Shown: positions 45,770 through 56,800 of the stretch, piece after piece
Position numbering within the stretch: position 1 is the stretch's first letter
How the letters are laid out: every line of letters starts with the position of its first letter
Source: Micractinium sp. NFX-FRZ
Taxonomy: Eukaryota > Chlorophyta > Trebouxiophyceae > Chlorellales > Chlorellaceae
Length of the DNA stretch: 64,000 nucleotides
Direction: 5' to 3'
Assembly (NCBI GenBank): GCA_029339195.1
Contig: JAPTJF010000182.1
Location: 1-64,000, forward strand
Made by a program: the position numbers and the translations under genes
Notes under the pieces: model-generated
The model's input: only the letters and a program-made list of their open reading frames with translations
Database searches by the model: none
What the model was told of the DNA's origin: nothing

Positions 45770-46062
45770 GGCTGCTGCTAGCTGTTCACTCTCACAACAC
45801 GCTTTGCGTATGGTAGGCCCCCCTGTACTCGCCACGTCCAAAACAACCCTGTTATCCTGCTGGGCATGGGTGGAGGGCGGCAGCATGCAGCGCACGGCTC
45901 GGCTCGACTGGTGAAGCCCCATCGCACTGCACAGTAATCTGCAACTGGTGCACTGTTCAGGCAGGGGCCAGCGATACTCGCCCGCCCGGCAGTTGGCACC
46001 CCCATCACCCCGCCCAGCCTCCCGCTTTCGGCTGCGCCCAAACCCGCCCCAGTTAGCCCAAG
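45770..46062. promoter_or_regulatory. Short shared upstream region of two divergent genes
   Basis: If the signal peptidase starts at 45769, only 293 bp separate it from the divergent TMEM161-like gene start at 46063. No specific promoter element was recognised. Confidence 0.35.
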
Positions 46063-49000
46063 ATGGGCCGCCTGGAGAGCTCCTCGCTGACAGTGGCGCT
46101 GCCCACCTTCCTGCTGGGCACGGTGGTTGCCCTGGCGGTGGTTCCGCTGCGGTGGCTCACAGGCAAGAGAGCAAGGGTCGCTGCCGAGCCCTTGGGAAGG
46201 CAGCACAGCGCAGGACACATAGTGGCACGCTCTTGCTGCTTCCTCCACAACACGTTGCCCTCATCTTGCTTGCCTGCAGGGCTGCGCTGCTACTACGCTG
46301 CCAGCAGCAAGGAGGGCGAGGCGGCGGCGGCGCTCTCGGGCGGCAAGCGCGTGCGTGCACGTGGCAAGGCGGGGAAAGATGCTGCCCGGAGCGACGACTA
46401 CGACCTGGGTGGCGCAGAGTCCCTGGTGCTGGCCAAACTGAGACTCCCGGTGGCGGCGCAGCTAGTGCACCGGGGCGCGTTTGAGAACCTGGTGGGTGCT
46501 GGGGGCAGGGCGAGCTGAGCTGGCGGGGTGTGGCGAGTGAGCGTGATTCGTAGGCCTCGGCCGGGTGGGCGGGCGCACCTCTGCCCGCTCATGCACCCCT
46601 TGCACATTCATGTGGCTGCTGCTGCTGCTGGTGTACACAGCAGGCCCCCAGGCACCTCCTCATCACCCGGCCCCCTGGCCCCCTGCCTCCCCGCCCCAGG
46701 CTAGCGCCAGCGTGTTTGCCCTGTGCGCTCTGGCGTGCGGCCAGGCGGGGGAGCGGCTGCTGGGCTGGGCGCCGTCGTTGCTGCCCCCTGCCATGGGCTT
46801 TGGTGCCGTCTTTGTGGCGCTGACCATGCTGGCAAAGGTGAGGGCACAGGGACGTGGAAAGGCTGCCTGTCACGCGCTGGGTGCAGGCTGGGTGAGCGGG
46901 CCACCCTCGTCCGTCGTCAGGCGTATGGTGTGCACACACTCCGTGCCAACCAGGTCAGACTGGCCGCATGCTCTCTCCCTGCCTGCCTGCTTCCCACCTC
47001 CACCCTCCCCACCTGTCGCGCTTGCCTGCCCCATGCCACCCCTCCTGGCCCAGGTGGACCTCGCCTCCTCCACCACCTCGCCCACCAACAAAGTGCTGGC
47101 TGCCGTCTGGGGAGTGCTCGGCTTCTCTGCGGCGCTGGCGCTGCACGTGCTGCAGCCGGGGTGGGTTGCCGCCGGGCTGGGCGGGGCTGCTGAGGGCTGC
47201 TCTTTTCAGCTGTGTGTTGTGCTGTGCAGTGCTGCACCAGCAGCGGCCTGGACCAAGGCTGTTGCCTGGGCCTGGGCACCAGATGCAACATCTGTGGGAG
47301 CTAGCCTGCCCCGCCAACCAAACACTCGCCTGCCTGCCTGCCTGCCAACCCCACACTTGCTTGCACGCCTGCCCCCCCCACCCGACCCGACTCACATTGC
47401 AGCGGCGGCCGCTTGCTGGCTTGGGACCTGCAGCGGGCGGCAGCCGCGGTGGGGCCCACCATACACGCGGTGGTGCAGGCGCTGGCGGGCAAGGCGCTGC
47501 AGGCGGCGGGCAGCAAGGCGCGGCTGCAGGGCAAGGAGGTGCAGCCTGGGGAGCTGCCCATACCCGAGCTGGCAATGTCGGGTGAGGGCGTGCGCACCAA
47601 GGCCGCTGTTGTTGTGGGGGTGGGGGTGCGGTGGGAACTGCCCATACCTGACTTGGCAGCATTGAGGAAGATCGCATGGCCAGGCCTAGCGTTGTGCCCT
47701 CATCTGTTCTGCTGATGTCTGGGTGGTGGTACGGCCCCGGGAGCTGCCCCCACCCCTGGGCTGGCAACGTCAGGTGAGTGCGCACCCAGGCCTGGCGTCT
47801 GGCCGTGTTGTCGTTTGTGAATGGTGGCTCGGCTGCAAGGAAAAGAGTGCAGGCGGGGGGAGCTTTCGACCAACCCTGCCTGCCCCGCCCTTGCTCCCTC
47901 CCCCCCTGCCCTGCACCCCTCCTGCCCGCAGACTCTACGCTGCACGTGCTGCTGGCGCTGGCGGCGGCCGCCTTTGCCGTGCTGCTTTTTGCGCCAGCGC
48001 AGCGCTTTGTCAAGTCGTACTTCCTCCAGATGCGGCCCCCCGAGTGGGCAGCGGACTACATTGTGCCCCGCCCCGCCGCCACCGCCGCACTCACCCTCCA
48101 CTTTGTGCTGCCCGCGCTGACGGCGCTGCTGTGGGTGAGGCGGCGGGAGGGCAGGGGGTGCTGGCGTGCGTGCTGCCGTGCGCAGCCCAGCCCGCCCCTT
48201 GGCCAACATCCGATGCCTTTCTACTGTTGTGTGCCTGCTGCTTCTTTCTTATGCTGCTGCTGCTGCATGCATGTCGAACCCTCCGTGCCTGCCTCCGATC
48301 TGCTGCCTCCGATCTGCTGCCCCCTTTTTGGTGCGGCATGTCATGGGAAGCTCCATCCTCCCCTCCTCCCCCAGGCCTGCTCATTTATTGCGTGCACCAG
48401 GGTGTGCAGGTGCAGCCGCCGCTCACTCTCACCCCCCTTTCCCACCGTCCCTCTCTCCCTGCCTCCTCCCCAAACAGGTGCGGCCCATGTTCCAGGAGCT
48501 GCTGAAGCTGCCAGACCGCTCGCTAGCCCTGGCCCAGACGGCGGCGCTACTGGTGACGGCGGCCGCCATGGGCGCCAACCTGCGCACCCTGCTGCAGCGC
48601 TACCTCGACCGTGCCCTCACAGGTGGGGGGCTGAGTGGGCGGAGGCGGGTGCTTTGGCTGGTGCAGGGCGGGGGACGGGTGGGGCAGCAGCTTGCCTGCC
48701 CAGCCTGCTGCAGCGCCGCCTCGACTGCACCCTCACAAGTGAGGCATGCGTGTGCGACGTTGTGCTGGACGGCACAAGTGCTGTGCTGGGCAACTCCATG
48801 GGCGGGGGGTGGGGATGCCGGTAACGCCGGGCGGTCGGCCTCGGCTGTGACCCTGCCAGGGCCGCCTCTTTGTGCATCGATCCGGGGGCGGGGGCGGGGG
48901 CGGGGGCGGGTGCTGCAGGCAGGGTTTCCGTGTCTGCATGAACCCCTTAGACTCTCGGCTGGCTGCAACCTTGCCCTGCCCTGCATGGGCGGGGCAGGTT

Positions 49001-50223
49001 GATGGCTGTGCTGTGCGCACACACAGCTCCCACTTCCAGGCGGCAACTGCCCTGCCCACTGTGCCCGCCTGCTCCGCCCCCCTACCCCCCCTACCCTCGT
49101 GTTCTGCCAGGCTGGCACCAGCTGAAGCACGGCAGCCGGGCGGCGCGCGGCAACAAGGAGGAGAAGCGGAGCTTGGGTGACCTCATCCGCATCCACTGCC
49201 AGGTCAGCAGGGGTGCCTGCTAATTGAAGGGGGGTTGCTGGGTTGCCAGGCCAGCAGGGGGTGTGCTGCGCTGCCAGGTCAGCAGGGGCGCTCGCTCAGC
49301 ATGCCCTCTGCCCTATTCTGCCGACCGCCACCTTCCTGCTGGGCAAGGCGAGGCGGCCCTCCCCCTCCCTCCCGCCCACGCACCCTCCCTCCCCTCCTTT
49401 TCACCCGCCAACCCTCCCGCTAGTCTAGTCTAGTCGTTACAGCTTTTCACATCCCCAAGGGGATTCAACTTCAGGACGAACCATTATCCTGACCCTCCCG
49501 CTGTGTGTGCAGACCACCAACTTTCTGCTGGGCAAGGTGGCGGTGCAGAGCCTGGGCCCCGCCGTGCTCTACCTGGGCCTGGGCCTGCTGCTGGCCAACT
49601 CTGGTGAGAGAGAGGGTGCACGCTGTGCTGTGCCCTGCCGTGCTGCGCTTCCCAGCCCTGGCGTTGGTCTGCTGCCGCTGCCGCTGCTGGGGCTGCTGCT
49701 GGACTGCAGGGCCCCTCGCAGTGGGCACTCACCCGGCCAACCGAAGCCTGTGTGTTTGGTCCAGGCCAGTTGTTTGGCTGGCCTGGCATCTGACTGCACC
49801 CTCTGCCCCGTGCCGCCCCGCCCACGCCGCAGTGCTGCACCCCGCGGAGCCAGGCAGCGCGGCAGCGGAGACGGAAGTGCTGGTGCAGGTGAGTTGGTGC
49901 CAGGGGGGCGAGGCATCGGAGCGGGCCCGCCTGCGCCCCGACTTACCATCACCTGTGCCAACCCTGCTGCGGGGCGGTGGTGGTCTGCCTTGCTGCCCTG
50001 CTGGCGCCGCTAGAAAACGGCAGCGTGCTTGCCTGCAACCCCGGGCCGTCCCACCGGCAAGCTCTCCTCTCGCGCCACCCGCGTGCCCTCCCGCCCCGCC
50101 CCTCCCTCCTGCCCCGCCTTGCAGAGCTGCGTGGGGTTCCTGTCCTTCTGGACGGGCATCTGCTGGTTTGCCTACTCAGCGGTCATGCTCTGGATGTTCC
50201 GCACCGGGGTGCTGCAGCCGTGA
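46063..50223 (+). CDS. TMEM161-family multi-pass membrane protein
   Basis: Eleven or so exons encode a polytopic membrane protein. The start at 46063 gives a first span, LTVALPTFLLGTVVALAVV, then a basic Lys/Arg-rich loop (GKRVRARGKAGKDAARSDDY). Further spans include VFALCALACGQAGERLL, MGFGAVFVALTMLAK, LAAVWGVLGFSAALALHVL, LHVLLALAAAAFAVLLFAPA, LTLHFVLPALTALLW followed by VRPMFQELLKLP, LAQTAALLVTAAAMGANL, LGPAVLYLGLGLLLANS and the C-terminal SCVGFLSFWTGICWFAYSAV. The motif pairing a hydrophobic helix with LLWVRP, then a Leu-rich helix and RxxLQxYL, and the final FLSFWTxxxWF, match animal TMEM161A/B by recognition of pattern. Animal TMEM161B affects membrane excitability; the role in algae is unknown. 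The stop is at 50221-50223. At least three introns carry copies of exon edges. Confidence 0.72.
47635..47800 (+). repeat. Two intronic copies of an exon end and its donor (TMEM161-like gene)
   Basis: The exon near 47549-47582 ends ELPIPELAMS before GTGAGGGCGTGCGCACC. Downstream, 47635-47668 reads ELPIPDLA, and 47741-47800 reads ELPPPLGWQRQ followed by GTGAGTGCGCACCCAGGC. The third unit keeps a full donor-like site. Confidence 0.75.
48705..48745 (+). repeat. Intronic copy of an exon end and its donor (TMEM161-like gene)
   Basis: CTGCTGCAGCGCCGCCTCGA and following bases copy the exon end at about 48588-48621 (LLQRYLDRALT), including the adjacent donor region (AAGTGAGG against AGGTGGGG). Confidence 0.75.
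49235..49352 (+). repeat. Intronic copies of both flanking exon edges (TMEM161-like gene)
   Basis: Two tracts containing CTGCCAGG(C/T)CAGCAGGGG at about 49235-49255 and 49273-49290 copy the exon end and donor at 49195-49212. The tract at 49318-49352 (CTTCCTGCTGGGCAAGGCGA) copies the start of the next exon at 49513 (CTTTCTGCTGGGCAAGGTGG). Confidence 0.75.
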
Positions 50224-50980
50224 GGGGAGCTACCAGAGGCGGGCGGGGGAGCGCAGGGCCAGAGCCAGCCGGTGCGGCGAGGCACAGAGTGGGGGGCGGG
50301 TAGGCCCCAGCAACAGCTGCAGGGAACGCAACCAGGCACCAGATGTGCTGGCCTGCGCTGCCGTTGTCGCCGGCTTTCCCGGTGTGCAGTACCACCGCCA
50401 CTCCTTCCTGTCGCGCGGATGAGTTCTTGTCCTCCCACGTACTGCTCATTGTACTTTTGCCCCTGTTAGCACATTTTCCATCGTTGTGCTGACTTTCTAT
50501 AAGCAGCCCATTCATGGCAGTACGAGAGCGCAGCCAGAGCGCACTTCACACGGGGGCCCGCCAGTTGCGACGGGCAGCTGTGCAGCCATCGGCAGGCCTA
50601 GAGTGGAGGCTGGCACTGTGCAGGCGCTTCTTTCCCAAGACTGCCAGCTAGCCCACTGGGAACTGAAGGCTCTTTGGCGCCTTACAGCAGGGGGCAGGTC
50701 TTGAGCTTTTTTTATTGGCCGAGTGGGCTATGCGACGGGGAGAGTAGGCTATGCGGGGGGGCTCTAAACACCTTGGGCAGGGGAAGGACGGGCGGCACAC
50801 AGAGGCGAGGCGGCAAGGGCAGGGGCGCCACAACACTGTCACAGCTCTTACGTTGCTCCCTGAGCGCTGCGCTGCCTTGGAAGCAGCACCTGCAGCTGGA
50901 GGTGGCCAGTTCCTCGAGACTTTCTGGGCCCCGTCGCCACTGTTGCCCTTGCATTTTCCTGCAATCAGAAGATGTCACCA
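50224..50980. other. Intergenic region downstream of the TMEM161-like gene
   Basis: No gene is supported. A minus-strand open frame over 50712-51227 shows no domain. The stretch holds the 3' UTR of the upstream gene. Confidence 0.4.
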
Positions 50981-53443
50981 TGCTACGGGTAAGGGCCAAG
51001 AGTAGGGAGACGAGCGGGGACCCCAAGCTGTTGCATCTGTGTTTGGACTTTCCACCAGGTGTGGCCAGGAAGACGAGGCCAGCTTCCTCCGGTCCGAAAC
51101 TGCAAGATCTGCCCCGAACCCGAGCTGCGTGAGAACCCTTGGAGCCTGGGACGCACGCCGCAGCCGCAGCAGCCTCCCAACGCCTTTGGCAGCACACAGG
51201 TACGTGACCCTGCTCAGGGGCAGACAAGGTGAGGCGGCTTTAGGGCAGGCGGTAATTCCAAACCCCGAGCCGTGTGCGGCACCGGCCAAACAACCCGCCC
51301 ACCCATCCACGGGTGGGGCTCCCGCGCCGCCCCGCCCCGCCCCGCTTCAGGCAGCGCGTCACCTGCCCGCTGTCGCCAGATCAGATGAGCCACTTTGTGG
51401 AGCCCCCAAACTGCTGCGAAACGTGCCGCGGCTTCTTCTGCGAGTGCGGCTACGACTCATCAGTGGGAGGCGAGTGAAGGTCCTATCAGAAATCAAAGAG
51501 GGGAGGCGTGGGAAGCGGGGGCGCCCGCTGGGGAGGCGAGCGGGCACTGTCACCACTTCCCTCTGGGGCCGGCGGGCACACACGGCGCGGTTGCTCGTCA
51601 GGCGGCCCCTGAGCTCCCCAGTGTGGCCCATGGCACTGTGAACCGACTGTTGCTGCCCTTGTCTCTTGCTGGTTGGATCACATCAGCTCCTGAGCTGCCT
51701 TCGCCAGCCCCACTCACATGCAGGGTGCGCCGGCGGCTGCGACTGCCCCACCTGGTGCCAGTGTCCCACGTGAGAGCACTGCCCAATTTGGCTCTGCATT
51801 CTTGAGAGCTTCCAAAACAGAAGTGTTGGTGGCAGATGTTCCATTTATGGTGAGATCTCACAAGCACTGGTCGTCTGCTTATGTATGCAATCCAGTCTGT
51901 GCTCCCTGGCTGCCACTGCAGCTGCCGCCCGCTAGAGTCGGTTGAGTATGAGCCGCGGCCGGGGCCGGATGGGCGGCCAGTCTGGCACAAGACATCCAGG
52001 GTGAGCGGGGCGCCGAGCTGCCTTCATCGGGCGTGGCTGGGGCGTTTGCAGCAGCAGGCAGGCGGACTAGTGGCGGGCGACCGGGGCTCTGGGCACGTCC
52101 CGGTCTGGTACAACTGGGCGAGGCGCTGGCCTAGCCGTGCTGCCGCTGCTGTGGGCCGCAATTGATCAGATGGACATCATGCCCTGCCGCGTGCCCCGCC
52201 CCCCTGCCTGCTGTTTTCTGCCAGCAGGGGACGCCGCAGGGTTCCAGTGCGCAGGTAGCCAGCCAGGTGGGCTGCCAGCTGCACTGGCAATGCCCCTGAC
52301 AGCGATGCCTTGGCGGCATTGTGTCTGCTGCTGTGTGGTGGCAGTGCGGTGGATGGACTGTGGGGATGACCAACCCAAACCACATATGCACGTGTCCTGC
52401 ATCTCTCTCTGTGTGCAGGGGCAGGGGCAGGGGCAGGGGCATGAGCACAAGGGTAGCTCAGTTCCCACGGCGGCTGACGGCCGGGCGGCTGCAGACGGCA
52501 CGGCGCCAGAGGGGGGCGGTGCGCAGCAGGGAGGGATTGAAAGCCCGCCAGCATGACATCCAGTGGAGGAGGGGGCGTGTGCCAGCGCTGCACTTTCCCA
52601 ACCGAGTTGAACGTGCGTGTGTGCGTGCTGCTGTGCTGCTGAGCATTTTGTTCCAGCTGGGAGCAGGACAAAGAGCTACGACTTGTGGGACCTCAACCTG
52701 GCAGGGCTGACCTCGTGCATGCTCGTGCTTCCCCCCAATTGCAAGTGTCTGTGTGTAACGGCAACCTGCTACTACCACGGCAACCTGCCTGCATTTGCCA
52801 GGTGCCCAAGCAGTGCGTGCACGTCAGCAGACTGGTGCAAGTTGCCCCTCCTTGTGCCAGTGTCACGTGTGCCGAGCGGGGCAGGAGGAGGAATGTTAGG
52901 CGCGGCCAGGGACAGGCGGCGTCCCGGTGGGCCGCAGCAAGCAGCCTCCCCAGATGGGGCTTGCATTCAAGGGTGCATCTGCCCAAGCACAAGTGGGTGC
53001 TGGGTATCAGGTGTCCAGGCCTGAACTGCTGCCTGCTCTGCACCCACCTGGCCTGACCACCTGTCCCGCCTCACCAGGCAGCGCCACCTGTGATTGGAAT
53101 TGATATTCCAATCTCCCTCACCCTGGCCAACATCACCAGCCCTTTATACCTGCTGTTTCGACACGTGTGCAATGGCAGCGTGGAGAAGACACGCAGGGGT
53201 GCCAGGGCTCTGCAAGGCTTGGCAGGAGCTAGCAGAGAGAACACACGGTGGGCGTGGGACGGCGGCGAGAACGGGCAGGCACCCAAGACAGCGCTGCCTT
53301 CCTTCACGACTTCATCAGTGGCGCCCCCCACTTTCCAGGCCTGCTGGACGTCAGTGACGCAGTTTGCGCTTGGGTCTGCTTATAACCGCGCTTCTGGTTC
53401 TGCATGGCAGATGGGGTGCTGCAAATCCACACGTGAGAAATGA
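50981..53443 (+). CDS. Possible multi-exon gene of unknown function, Cys-rich pieces
   Basis: Several plus-strand pieces look exon-like by splice context but no domain was recognised. They read NCKICPEPELRENPWSLG (about 51095-51150, before CAGGTACGTG), NCCETCRGFFCECGYDSS (about 51410-51465), ESVEYEPRPGPDGRPVWHK (about 51930-51990, before AGGGTGAGC), TKSYDLWDLNLAGLTSCM (about 52670-52720) and GIDIPISLTLANITSPLYL (about 53097-53152). A consistent single reading frame joining all of them was not found, and parts of the region are duplicated (51745-51780 resembles 52840-52875). It may be a fast-evolving gene, a decaying gene or chance. Start and end are approximate. Confidence 0.25.
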
Positions 53444-53836
53444 TGCAATGGTCGTGCGGCACTCAGAGGGCTTCCTTTTAAATGGAAACCAGCACTGATT
53501 GGATGTGAGAACAGGTAGTCGAGTGCACGCCAGTGGCGCCTTGCTCTCTCAGGGGACTGTTTCAGACATGCCAAAACTGTGCCAGCTGTCTTGTGGACGC
53601 CGCACACTGGCGTCATGGGCGCCGTCATTACAGGGCAGCTGCAACCTCATGCTCCAGGCGCGCGGCAGAGCAGTGAAATAGACTCAATCGAACCATGGCC
53701 CGTTTTGGCGCGAGCCAGCGTCCGGCCAGCTTCGCTGCGGGCGAATAGCTCTCGCAGCTCACCGTTCGCTGCAGAGGGCACCGCACCCCGCTATTGGCTC
53801 TGTGCGCTTTCCTAAGCTTGTAGGGGCGCTGGAAGC
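53444..53836. other. Upstream region of the LRR receptor kinase gene
   Basis: About 0.4 kb with no supported gene; the presumed promoter and 5' UTR of the receptor-like kinase starting at 53837. Confidence 0.4.
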
Positions 53837-56800
53837 ATGCGGCGGGCTGGGCTGCTCGCCGCGGTCCTGCAGTTGGGTCTCTGCGCTCTGGCTGCGGGGC
53901 ACTCGGGCCCCGGGCTTCCAAGCCACCCTCTCACAGGTGAGCAGCGGGCTTGCGACATCCAGAGCGGGCGGGGGTGCGAGGGGCACTGGTGCCGCTGCCG
54001 CCGCCGCCTGTGCCCCCCCCCTGCCAGCTGCCGCAGCCAAAGTCGCAGCAAGCTGCTGGGTGCTTGCTTGCTACGCTGTTACCTATCCCCCATTCCTGCA
54101 CTTGCAGAGAAAGAACTGCTGTTAACCTTCCGAGATGGAATCACGAACTGGGCAGAAGTGCAGGCGGCATGGGGTTTGCTGGGCTGGTGCACCGGCGAAG
54201 ACATCGACTGCGCGTCGTCCGTCTGTACCTGGGGCGGTGTCGAGTGAGTGGCCCGTGCCCGTTCCGGAAACCACGCACACACATGGTGTGGGCTTACCGT
54301 GCTTCCTGATTGTCGCAGCTGGCAGAATGGGGGCGCTGCGCTGGGCTTTGTTCGCCTGCACCGGCGCCCGGCCCAAGCTGCTGCTGCTGCCGCTGCCCGC
54401 CATGACATGCCCCCCTTGCCCCGGCCTGTGTCACCGGCAGGTGCAACCCCTACCACGTGCACGAAGGCAACTTTGTCACCACCTTGTGAGCAGAAGCACA
54501 CCAATGCCAGCCCACACCGCATTGGGCGGGGCAGAGGGGCTGGCAGGCGTTGCCAGCGGGCACAGCGGCTGCTTTGCCAGCTCATGCCCCTGTCCTCGTG
54601 TGGGCATTGTACAGGCCGCCTCACCTGCCGCCATGCCGGTGCCTGATGCAAGCCCAAACCTCGCTGACAGCTCGGCCCGCCATCTGCCCCCTGCCCCTCC
54701 GCCCGCCCCTGCGCTGCAGGCGGCTCGCCTGCTCCGGCTGCGCGGTGCCGCTGCGCGGGGAACTGCGGCCTGGCCTGCACCGGATGCAGCACTTGGAGGT
54801 GTTGGACCTGCAGGGGAATGAGCTGTCGGGGCTCCTGCCGCCCGAGTGGGGCGAGCCCAACTCGTTTCCCGAGCTGCTGGAACTGTGAGCAAGCTGTGGG
54901 CGCAGCTGCCGGGGGCCTGGGTGGCAGGTGGGGGGTGAGGCCTGGCTGGGGCGGTGACGGCGTGCTGTTGTCTGGTGTGCTATCCTTTGGCGTGCTAAGT
55001 TGGCAGTGGCAGGCAAGCAGCGCATGTGCCGCTGCCCCGATCGGCACATGTCCCGCGGCTGTGAGCGGTATGATCGCCGCGGGCTGACCCACACTGATGC
55101 TAATGGCTTGTCCACTGCTGCCTGCTGCTGCCCCGCTCAATGTGGGCTGCAGCAACATCAACAACAACCAGTTTACGGGCAACATGCCAGAAAGCTGGGC
55201 CATAGGGCCCGCCTTCGAATTGCTGGCAGACCTGCAGGTGGGCTGGCGTGGGTGTGTTGCCGGGGCGCAGGCTGCAAGTAGGGTTTGCTATGCATGTGCT
55301 GCTGGGGCGCAGGTTGCAGGTCGGAGTTGGCATGCATGTGTTGCTGGGGGGCAGGCTGCAGGTAGGGGTTGGCATGCATGTGTTGTTGGGGGGCAGGCTC
55401 CAGGTACGGGCTGGCATGCATGATTGCTGGGGGGCAGGCTGCAGGTCGGAGTTGGCATGCTTGTGTCGCTGCGGGGCAGGCTGCTCTCACCCCAGCGTGC
55501 CCCCACGCTGCGCCGCCGCCCTGTCCATCCGTGCAGATGGCCGGCAACCGATTCAGCGGCACCTTCCCGGCGGGGTTTGCCGTCACCAACACATCCTTCA
55601 TCTCGGTCATGTCCTTGTGAGCACACACACAGGCGGGATGCATGCCTCGCCAGCAGCTTCAGGCGTTGCCAGAGGCAGCGCACCGGACAGCCCTACTGCC
55701 AGTCATGCACCCTCCCTGCTGACTCTGTCCGCTGCTGGCCCCGCGTGTCACACCCCTTGTCGTGCTCACTCCACCCCCACCCGCACGTCACCCCTTGCCC
55801 TGCAGCTCCTTTGCCAACAACCAGTTCTCTGGTCCACTGCCTAGGTGGGTGGGCGGGTGGGCGGGCGGGTCTCAGGATCAATCGGCTATCAGGGTTACAA
55901 CACAGGCTACAGAGGCAGTACAGAAGCGCAGTGGCACGCTTTGCACGACTTGCACGTTGCAACCCTTGGTGTCCGCACGGGGTAGGGTGGGGAGGTGGGT
56001 GGGGAGGGACGCCAGCAGGCCGCGCACCCGAGCGTGCCCCACAGACTCATACCACGTTCCCGTCCCGCCCCGTCACCCCCCCTCCCCCGCATTCCTTCAG
56101 CTATGTCAATGGCATGATCACGATGTCGGTGGCAGAGATGCACAACAACCGCTTCACAGGTGTGCCAAGGGGCTGGCTGGGACTGAGGGCCCGACCCGCT
56201 GCTGCTCCCTGCGGATGCGGCCAATGCCGCCGGCGCCGCCACAACTGCAGCCGTGCCGTGCAGCTGCCGCTGGATGTGTTACGCTTTGGCAGGAGGAGCG
56301 CACGGAACGCGGCAAATGCATGCAGCTGTGGGCGCACGGTGCACCCTTCTTGGGCCTGTGAGCCCTGCCTGCTGAGCCTGCTGCCCTCCTGTGGCGCTGC
56401 CCGTGGCCCCCGCTCCCCCTGCAGGCACGCTGCCACCTCACTGGGGCACGCAGGGATATTGGTGGAACAGCACTCTGAACAACACGCAGGCACTTGAATA
56501 TCTGTGAGTATGCCAACGAGGCGCCAGCGAGGCGGTGGGCTGCCTGCTGCAATGCCTGCTGCCCGCGGGCCGCTCGCTGCGAGCTGCATGCGGCCGCCGT
56601 TTGGGCCCTTTTCCCTCGTGGTGCTGTGCTACGCCAGGCGCGCCTGCAACAAGGAGCGAAGCCCTGCCTGGCTCACCTGCCCTGCCCCGCTGTGCCCTGC
56701 CCTGCGCTCCACACCGCGCTGCAGGACGCTGCACGGCAACAACCTGACAGGGGGCTTGCCCGATGCCTGGGCCGTCCCCGGCTCCTTCACTGTGCTGCAG

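Noticed and set aside
48885..48910. (GGGGGC)n run in a TMEM161-gene intron as a G-quadruplex regulator
   Set aside because: Short and within an intron of a uniformly GC-rich genome; nothing else supports a specific function.
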